A DNA stretch of 64,000 nt from positions 47,510,727 through 47,574,726 of the forward strand of contig OZ022259.1 in the NCBI GenBank assembly GCA_963978905.1. Reading direction: 5' to 3'. The number at the start of each line of letters is the position of its first letter. Positions within the stretch are counted from its first letter, which is position 1. Positions 55,906 through 64,000 of this stretch are shown in pieces. This DNA is from Trichostrongylus colubriformis (lineage: Eukaryota > Nematoda > Chromadorea > Rhabditida > Trichostrongylidae). Both the position numbers and the translations under genes were made by a program. Under the pieces are notes generated by a model. That model did not search any database and was not told where the DNA came from. It saw nothing but the letters and a program-made list of their open reading frames with translations.

Positions 55906-57015
55906 TTGAATTAATCGAGTAAATAAAATTATTCCAATTCGACGCTGACGAGAAGAAACAAAGGACGGTCATAAGACATTGATCCTCAATACCGGAACGA
56001 AAAAATTAATTCAAGCAAGTAATGATCCCATCCATGTGAAAACAAGAATGATTCTATTTGTATACTTCTGACTTTTCAGTTCAATTTGTCAACACAAACA
56101 GATCCATTATGTTTGCTTAGCAACAGTGAAAAACAATATGAAATACGATGGAAAGAACCGGTAGCGATTTCCTCCACCACCGGGCGTAACGAGCGTTTCA
56201 CTGAGATTTTCGGGAATGTTAGCAAATTTTGAAAGCAGAAATTTCCCTGAATCTTCTATGTAATTAAGAGAGCTGTAAGTTTGAATTATTTAGCTTTTCA
56301 TGCAAAGAAAAGCATCAAATCCAAATGCATGTGGTTGAAGGCTTCCAACTGATACACGGCTGAATACCAGCATACTGTGATCGAAATTGCATGTTTTGAA
56401 TGCACAACAATGAGCTATTTAAAAGAGCAGTAAAAATGATTTCCTTCAAATTTTCGAGAAAAAATAGCGATTATAGGAGCGAAAGAACATTATGTAATTG
56501 GAACAATCCGGTAATTTCTGTATTCCTGGCGGCAATGATATTTTACCTATTTACTTGATAATATATCATAAAGAAGCGTCGCAAGAAATGAACAGAAAAC
56601 AGAGACTGAAACATATAATCATTTTTTTTAAAGCATTTTTCTATTCATTTCCAAACATATTTTCCAGCACTTCCCTAGACATGAGGGGCAGCGCAGACGT
56701 GGGCGTGTGCCCAGGGTGTGGTAGCACATTTGTGCATACCGCCCATTTAATTTTGCTTAATTTGGCCATCCTAACAGCACTCCTAGTTCGATTAATTTGC
56801 ATGTTGCGAGACATAGAACAAAGGAGAATGTAGTGGCTATGGTGCTGGTAATCCGATGGAAACCATTTGAGCTATAGCTTTTTGAAGACCCCGTTTGCTC
56901 CCGTAAAAGGTATACATGAAAAGGAGCTGATCATGAGCATCTGAAAGCCAAATTGAAGATACCACCTTTTTTCCTTCATTCAAAAGAGTACTATAGGATA
57001 ACTGACTTGGGTAAC
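55906..57015. other. Intergenic with candidate small exons
   Basis: It holds the plus-strand candidate at 56668-56833. A minus-strand coding-like tail (56950-56838, LLFMYTFYGSKRGLQKAIAQ) ends 4 bases from it, head to tail. Neither is tied to a recognisable gene. Confidence 0.35.
56668..56833 (+). other. Candidate terminal exon with CxxC and one membrane helix
   Basis: It follows acceptor TATTTTCCAG and encodes a frame with GVCPGCGSTF, then a hydrophobic helix (LILLNLAILTALLV) and RDIEQRRM before TAG. Composition and splice site look real, but no upstream exon or family was identified. Confidence 0.3.
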
Positions 57016-57019
57016 TTAA

Positions 57020-57449
57020 AGGAATCGTCCACGGAAAATGAGTTTTTGTGTTACCCATATATTTATGTTGTATTTGCCTAATGTTGGCCTCATGCAAAAT
57101 TTCACGTGAAAAAATGTGAATCCGGCTGAGATACAGCACCACAAAGTGCGGTCCAGGTGGGCGGGGCCTCCGTGTAACTCGTCCCGTCGTCCGCCGTGGT
57201 CGGAGACGCATTGTAGGAACAGAAGGTTACGTAAACAGTCCCACTCTCCGTTCTCAGTCTCCGACCACGGCGGACGACGGGACGAGACTTTTACACGGGG
57301 GGCCCCGCCCACCTGGACCGCACTTTGTGGTGCTGTAGCTCAGCCAGATTCACATTTTTTCGCGTGAAATTTTGCATGAGGCCAATATTAGGCAAATACA
57401 ACGTAAACATATGGGTAACACAAAAAATCATTTTCCGTGGACGATTCCT
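57020..57449. mobile_element. TTAA-palindrome family, copy 8
   Basis: 430 bp with TTAA at 57016-57019 and 57450-57453. Near-perfect arms, and CCGACCACGG..GACG blocks face each other around the centre near 57240. Confidence 0.97.
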
Positions 57450-57453
57450 TTAA

Positions 57454-59001
57454 TTAGCCTACTCCCACTAGATTGAAAAGTATTTCTGATTCATATTCCA
57501 GTTTAGGAGAAGACATGTAATTTTAAAATATTTTTATATGACTTCTAGGCAATGATCATGCACAGGAACAAAAGGAAAGTGAATTGAAGTCGGAAGAGTC
57601 ACCAAGTACACAAATTGCGGCAAAAGGGAACAAGAACATGGGGGGATAACCGAGAAAGGCGGCTACAATGGCTGTCGTTTTGCTCGTTTCGTGAACAGGC
57701 CGAATCGAAAACATCGACAACAGCAAAAACACCCTCATTCGGAATTACATACATCTGTATATGTAGTCGCAGCGTATGCAACGAATCGATTCGTGGGAGT
57801 GAGGGAAATGGTTAATGAAGCAGGGATAAAGCCCCTGCTCAATACTCAGAAAGCAGACAAAGAAGAATAAAAAACGAAGAGTTTGTAGAACAACTCTTGG
57901 AGAGGGGAATGACGCCAAAATCTGATGAGGCTGATAAATATTCCATCTATAAGGCTAATCGGTCAGAGATAGTAGAAAAGCAGTTTCAGAAGTTTAAGAT
58001 CCACTGTGAAGACCATGTACGCACTTTGATGATTCTGCAGCGCATCCCAGATAAATGAATTGATGACATCATCTTATTTGTACGATTTAAATAAGAACAG
58101 AGGGACCAAAAGTGTAGAGAAACGGGGAGACATGGCCACTATAAACAAATGCTCGAGATTCAAGAAACAATGTGCGGTTCAACTCGCTTTGAAAGGCGGT
58201 ATTTACGCTACGTTTCATGGCTCTAGGATAGCGCGCATGGCGAGCATGGCCGAGTAGCGGTGGAGGGTTGAGGATACGGTCGCGGCTTCATCTCTGCCCC
58301 TTCAGAAGCGCAATGGGCACGAAACATGTCGGCGATGGGAAGCAGCAGGAAATGATATCCTATTCCTTTTTAGTTCTTCTTGGTCTGTTTCATCTCTATT
58401 TCATCACTTCTTACCACTTCACCTTACATATTCAGCAATCGAGCAAACTGCCCCTCCTGCTGCTTTCAATGCAGTTTAGAATCAATAAGGCGTTTGAATA
58501 ACATTAGATGAATTTTTGGAAAAAAATTGCAAAATATGCAAATGCAAATATAAATAGCTTAGTCCCTTCCTCACATATAATGGCATCCCATAAATCATGA
58601 GCTGATGAGGGAATCGTGTCTCCTGGACAAATAACGATCATGGGCTTTTTTTTCAGCTAGGAGCGCCTCTAGCCCTTGCATGATCAATTTCTTACTATCA
58701 ACGCTATGCTTTAGTAAGAATCACCACAATGCTACATGTGAAAACGATAAAATTGGGAGTTTCGCCAGACCTCAAAGGGAAAAAGAGAAAATCAACGTGA
58801 AGCTCTTTACAATTCCTTGGCGGACAGGAAATTGGCGAAACGAGAAGGGAGTTGCAGGATAGACTGGATGCTCAAGGCAGGGACCGTAACGAAGACAGTA
58901 GACAGTGCTATAAATAAGCTTGAAAAAGTGGGCAAGACAGATGAAATGGCCTCGGATCGAGCTCAAACGCGGACTCATAAAGAAAACTATTATAGTATGC
59001 G
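57454..59001. other. Intergenic with one coding-like segment
   Basis: It contains the candidate at 57822-58058 and several unsupported open frames (58060-58257, 58268-58501). Confidence 0.4.
57822..58058 (+). other. Coding-like segment, 78 codons, no family recognised
   Basis: The frame (57822 to TGA at 58056-58058) contains RRIKNEEFVEQLLERGMTPK and QKFKIHCEDHVRTLMILQR, charged and helix-like with no internal stop. The same frame is open upstream (57615-57812) but separated by TAA TGA, so it may be a decayed gene or two exons whose junction could not be fixed. Confidence 0.35.
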
Positions 59002-59193
59002 CTTAAAGGCACATTCCGCGCTCGCTGATGGGTGGAGTAAACTGACTCTCCACTGGTTGTCTGCAGTTGGGAGGCGGTCTCTCCACGCCCCACTGCAGGC
59101 AACAGGGCGAGGAGACCGCCTCCCAACCGCCGACAACCAATGGAGAGTCAATTGGTGACTCCACCCATCAGCGAACGCGGAATGTGCCTTAAA
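59002..59193. mobile_element. GC-rich hairpin MITE
   Basis: AGGCACATTCCGCGCTCGCT pairs with AGCGAACGCGGAATGTGCCT. The arms run about 80 bp each (GGTGGAGT..ACTGACTCTCC and GGGAGGCGGTCTC with complements). TTAA borders both ends (59000-59003 and about 59189-59192). The following 59195-59385 is related to the insertion at 16035-16800. Confidence 0.75.
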
Positions 59194-60157
59194 GGAAGGG
59201 CGGGGTCGGGAAAAAGAGGAAAAAGGAAAGAAATGATCGGTTTGAAACGAACATTGCAGGTTGAAAGCGATAATCAGTAGAAAAACCGGATTCGAAAGTG
59301 CGATTATAAGGTTTGTATTCGCATCTTCTGCGCATCTCTTCGAACTGCAACATCACCTTTCCGAGTTGCTTGCTGGCGGAGATGTCATTTGTTGTCTCGT
59401 GGGGTTTCTTTAATCATTCCTTCATGGTGATGTTAAATAAGTGAAACAACAAACTGACAGCAGTCAAGTGAAACAATAAATGGGAAAATATGCGAATGGG
59501 TACGAAAAAAGAGGTTCGTTAAAAAAAATCCAGTGATCCATTGAATTCACATTCGACGTGTTGGCAAGGTGTCGTATGTGCAATGTCTGCGACATGACCA
59601 ACTGCAAGCGTTACGGTAGGTCTCACCGTAGGCAAAATTGTTCCCTCCCAGCGTATTCAATAAGCCCGTAAGCATCCAGAAAATGAACAGTTAATGCAGA
59701 AAAATGAAGCCCAAACGAACTAGTATAGGAGTTGTACCCTGTAGATAACTGCTGAAGATGTTTGGCAACAAAAGGACGCCCAACGACGACGACGACGACG
59801 ACAAGAACGAACATGGCGACAAATTTCACAGCGCAAACGTCCAGGCGGACGATAAACACTCAGCCCGCGACTGCCAGCAATGCGTCAGCGATTTCGGGGA
59901 AAACATCTTGGATAAACACTCACACTCACATTCGCTGCGCCGCATACAAACACATAAAAAACAAAATAACAATCGAACACGCTGCGATCAATAATGTCGC
60001 CAGGCCGATTAACGGAGTTGGAAAACAAGAGCAAATACTTGTAGGTAAGCAGCCGCTATACACGGGCAGAGCAACATGCGGGTAGTAGTTCATCCAGAAC
60101 CGAAGCTTTTACCTAAAACTCTGCACCATTGCAACAAATAATTGATTGGCTATTTAA
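59194..60157. other. Intergenic with diverged repeat and (ACG)n tract
   Basis: 59195-59385 is the relative of 16450-16660. An (ACG)n microsatellite at 59783-59803 creates poly-Asp or poly-Val frames on the two strands that are not supported as genes. Confidence 0.45.
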
Positions 60158-60577
60158 GGAATCGCTCACGGAATTTTGAGTTTATCTCATTCTTATACTG
60201 TAATGTTGTATTTGTTACTACGGACCACACGCAAAGTTTCACGAGAAAAACCACAATTCGAAAAAAACGAATCTTCTCTAACTTTCATGCACGTGGGTAA
60301 TGTGGGCGGCCCTTCGAGGGCTGTGGAGCATAACGGCCTCGGTCACGTGCTCGGTAGCACGATGAATGGAGAAAACTAAGATCTTTTAGCTCGAAAGAAT
60401 TGCATGACGCCACTTCGACCCACAGCCCGAGTGACTCCGCCCACGATATCCGCGTGAGCAAAAGTTTAAGAGGATGTCTCCCCCAAATTGATTTTCTCGC
60501 GTGAAACTCTGCATGTGCCCAGTAAAGAAAAATACAAAATGGTTGCATGGAAGTGTGAAAAACTAAAATTTTTGTGG
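60158..60577. mobile_element. TTAA-palindrome family, copy 9 (most diverged)
   Basis: It follows TTAA (60154-60157) with GGAATCGCTCACGG. It keeps CGCAAAGTTTCACGAG, GGGCGG and CTCGCGTGAAACTCTGCATG, but the right outer arm is heavily substituted. Confidence 0.7.
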
Positions 60578-62490
60578 GTTTTTACCCTGGTGATTATTCT
60601 GATTATCAAAACGTCTACGCGAAGAGCTGCGAGCAAGGATCACAATGGCATCCAGTTATCCAAGATAGCTCTATTTAAAGGTAGTGAGCTGTTTCATTCT
60701 ATTAGAAAGGTCAATGTGTGAGTATAAGCTGTTGATTTCACAGACCAAAAAACCATGCAGCGCCTCCGACCACCCTCCCTTGGGTGGTCTTCCCACAAAG
60801 GTGGGAACGGTTTTGGTCGAGATAGAAGCAAAGCCAACAGCAGCAAAACCCAGATAGAAATTGCTATTATAAAAAATCAATTGTACAGACAACGAAAAAT
60901 AATCGAAAAAATACATCGCTTTAATGACCAAGGGGAGGTAGGAAATAAACCTATCAGAATTTCGCCTTATTCGGTCGAGTCCCGAGCTAGGCTGTTGACA
61001 TATTTGGGTAGATAATAACTTTCTAATGACATGTAGAATCAACTACCTATGGATCTACAGATATATTAATTTTTAGAAAACAAATACTTTTGGCCAGAGT
61101 TTTGGTCATGAGAGCTTACTTTAAAATGAATATGACATTTGGAAGCAAAAAAACGGAAAACGAATTGAACTGAAGCGCGGCGGAAAGTGAAAACCACGCG
61201 ATGAGATCAACGACTGACGTCTACGGATAGTAGGTTGACGGCAGCTTCGATGTCATCAAAGCCGGTTCAGCCACTGAAGGTCGCGCAATCGACCGTTCAA
61301 ATTGCTAAGCCAATAAGGTCTCAAACAGCTAAGACAGCCCCTGTCTCTTTATCTGTTCTTCCACCTCACCTTATCATCCCCACAAATTACAGAAATAGAA
61401 GATTTCCTAATAATGCTGAAGGCATATTTCTCGATAATTGGGAGAAATTTATTTCTTTCCTCTTTTTATTTCTTTGAAAGATACTCCTGCAAGTGACGAG
61501 GCTGCATCTCTATCGTGCTATCGCGGCGCAATGGTAGTTTTTACGCCATCAAAGTCGCTCACACAGCAACTAGACAGTTCCTGGCAACCACGTGTTCTGC
61601 GTCCCTGCTGCTCGTCTCCCCACTCTGGTCTCTTATCCGCCTTCTACTTATGTCATCTAGCATCTTCTTGTGTAAGGACACAGCGGGTTTTGAAAGTAGC
61701 GAGGGATGCACCCAAGTACTTTAAGCAACATGGGAAGTACATCCGGGCCACGTGGGGCCGTGTAAAACGAAGTCGTGTCACAACTATTCTTGCACCTTCT
61801 GTCCTGTGTTTCGACCGAATTTTATTCATACTATGTATCCATCATACCCATAGATTGTTGTCAAAAGCGTAGTCCATGAAGCTAGCTACAGTAGCGCTCG
61901 TCTTCGGCTAAATGCTTTTTTTGAAATAACTTTTTTCTGCTGGACCAAATCGGGCAAATTTTAGTATATTGTGCCCAAACCTGTTGTGAATATTTGCCAC
62001 CACTTGGGTGCCGTCTGACCCTTTTCATGGATTTTTACAAGCATTTATTACAAAATCATCGGAAACAGGGAAAAGCTTGGTCAGGAAAAACGGGTTTTTT
62101 TTTATGTACAAAAATGTACAAAACCAGCAAACCATGAAAAACATTAATATTATTTCATAGGAAAACCACGAATTTTGATGACAGGGCATCTTAGGACGGC
62201 AGAAGTAATGCTATACTTTACTATTACCGAACTAAGAGAAAACGCTTGGATTTGCAATCATTTATTACTATATTTTAGTATATTGTGCCCAAACCTGAGG
62301 GTCGGGTCATCTGAAGCCATCCGTTAAGTTAGAATAGCTGTGGTCTCAGCGACAGCTGGTTGTGCTTACAGGTTGGCCCCACAGTGACTATAGTTTGCGA
62401 CTTTTTTCTCATCTCTTCTGGTCTAGGTTGGACTGCTTTGTAAGTTTGAAATGGTGGTTGGGGGATAAATCGCATTTATCTCTGGCTTTC
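60578..62490. other. Intergenic, no gene supported
   Basis: Overlapping open frames at 60671-61042 and 61235-61872 show no domain. The phrase TTTTAGTATATTGTGCCCAA occurs twice (61962 and 62274), perhaps marking one repeat unit. Confidence 0.4.
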
Positions 62491-62494
62491 CAGG

Positions 62495-62523
62495 CTCTGA
62501 CGAAGGCGACAAGGCCGAAACGT
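62495..62523 (+). ncRNA. Hammerhead-like core motif
   Basis: CTGACGAA-GGC-GACAAG-GCC-GAAACGT matches the hammerhead pattern CUGANGA, a short stem II and GAAA, with one extra A before the stem. A second occurrence, on the minus strand at 29026-28998, has GAC/GTC as its stem. Stems I and III and a cleavage site could not be found, so catalytic activity is doubtful; it may simply mark a retroelement family. Confidence 0.3.
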
Positions 62524-64000
62524 TACCCGAATGAAATTAATTAACACCTTGGCCACGGCTTCAAGAAAGACTACGTATTATAATATTATTTCACTAAGTA
62601 GCATTATTACTCCAAATAATTGGAGTAAGAAAAACAGTTGCTAATAGTCGTATGCTGTCAGATATCAGCAATCGCGGTCTCTTTATCCTGTGCATGAATT
62701 ACTAAACGATTACGACTCGAAAAATAACAGATAAAACGTTTTTACAAGAAGAAATGCTTTTTTGGAGCCGTGTGGCATTACTTCGTGAGCGTGAAGAAAA
62801 AATGCACAAAAAATACGCAGTCTCACACTCCAGACAAGTGTATACGGCGCGGTTCAACGTGATAAATCGTAAGCAATGAATTCACCTTCTTGCGAATGTG
62901 CCACGCACGCGGCTTCTACTCAGATTTGTTGCGATATGTAAGTGAATTGCAAGTACACTATTTGTTGTAGATGCAGAAGCTTTTACCAAGCTATACATGT
63001 GTGGTGGTATTTATTAATCGCCTTCGGAAGAAACTACTTTTCGAGGCTGGGTTTGGTCAACGATTCCTCCCAGGACCTCTTGCGGTAGTAGCAGCTCTTG
63101 TCAACGTTATAACGTCACTACTTTCGGAATCATTGGGCCTCAAAAAGTTCGGGGCTCATCTATCGGGTCAAAACCATTGAAAGCTATAGACACAATAGTT
63201 CAAAACTCAATCAGGAACATCACATGTTGATCAGCGTAATTATGCTGCGGGGGCCGGAAATGGGTTTTCCTAGGAAGCACCGAGGAAGAACGGGGTAATG
63301 TGCTGCCGGAGGTGCTAATGAAAGAAAAAGAAGTGAAAAGGGGCGAAGGCGTGTAAGAAAGGGTCAGAAAATACGAAAACCACCGGTAACTGGGAGAGAG
63401 GCGCCCTTCTGAGAGAAGTGCGGTGGAAGCCGTTTTTCAAACGGCAACATGACGACTTGTGCGAAGCAACGTCAGTAAGCTGAACCGGTTTCTCTGGTGG
63501 ATGTTGATGTACAACGTAACTACAGAGAACAAGCTTACAACACCACTAAGTGACAAGCCTGTTTGTAGCAAATCCCCAAAATTTTATGTAACTTTGATTT
63601 TATTTACACACATTTTCGATGCACTCGTTGCCAAGACGATAAACCTCACTGTTCATTCAACAATGGGATTATTTAAAGGTTACAGCATATATTGCCCACT
63701 CTCCCCCGTTACCAACCAAACGGGTCCTTCATGTGACAAATTGACCAATTGATACCAGATCTACAGAACAACAACAGCAAACGCTCTGTAGACCATTAAT
63801 AACCAATTCATGCCATTATAAAGGCTGTATTATGGTATCAAATGGCGCCGCTCTCACAATTAGTCCGGTATTGAATTCAGATCGCGACTTCAACATGACG
63901 AGTCGGTAGAATGGTATCGGGCTCGTCTGGAGAGGAAAACACTGACCTGAACATGGTTGGCCCGTATGCGCTGTATAAGCGAATCGCCTCCAAAACGATT
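62524..64000. other. Intergenic, no gene supported
   Basis: Open frames at 62971-63180 and 63459-63752 lack motifs and splice context. Confidence 0.4.

Noticed and set aside
59758..60085. Poly-Asp/poly-Thr frame with His-rich tail
   Set aside because: Generated by an (ACG)n microsatellite; the complementary strand is equally open.
61235..61872. Open frames that could form a small gene
   Set aside because: All three phases are partly open, no motif is present and splice junctions could not be chosen.

Overview
The window looks like nuclear DNA from a nematode, most likely a clade V (strongylid/rhabditid) species. The reasons are: a secreted astacin of the nematode NAS type whose start codon lies 9 nt behind a trans-splice-like acceptor, an F-box gene of short phase-compatible exons, moderately AT-rich sequence, and dense fold-back transposons like those of Caenorhabditis and the strongylids. 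Nothing bacterial or viral was seen. Genes are sparse: two multi-exon genes could be reconstructed with consistent splice phases throughout, and most of the rest is mobile-element DNA.

Layout. 1-6.6 kb: three palindromic, TA-flanked mariner-type elements (389-1062, 3937-5598, 5613-6642), the second holding a nested inverted-repeat element and a 139-bp tandem repeat, plus small MITEs. 7.3-9.3 kb: a G-rich repeat, then a (GT)n tract leading into a 146-bp tandem array rich in GATAA sites, arranged like a Helentron/DINE-1 element. 10.6-11.7 kb: a nearly complete DD37D (maT-type) mariner. 15.2-17.3 kb: a second, broken maT element with an insertion. 21.0-28.1 kb: the astacin gene on the plus strand (seven exons, 266 aa), whose introns carry MITEs, a tRNA-Gly-like relic and a 1.3-kb inverted repeat with tRNA-Leu-like arms. 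30.4-35.0 kb: an F-box gene on the minus strand (nine exons, N-terminus not found), also with MITEs in its introns. 31-61 kb: nine copies of one palindromic element, most about 425 bp, flanked by TTAA/TCAA/TTGA (similar to the PALTTAA class of C. elegans). 49.3-51.4 kb: a 2-kb inverted repeat. 55.0-55.9 kb: a 5'-truncated RTE LINE with a perfect 15-bp target duplication. Several weaker coding-like stretches (34.5, 37.7, 41.5, 48.0, 56.7 and 57.8 kb) are listed with low confidence.

The two genes have no evident shared pathway: one is a secreted zinc protease, the other probably a substrate adaptor of an SCF-type ubiquitin ligase. The main theme is fold-back DNA. At least four families are near-perfect palindromes, several of them sit in introns, and a transcript read through any of them would form long double-stranded RNA.
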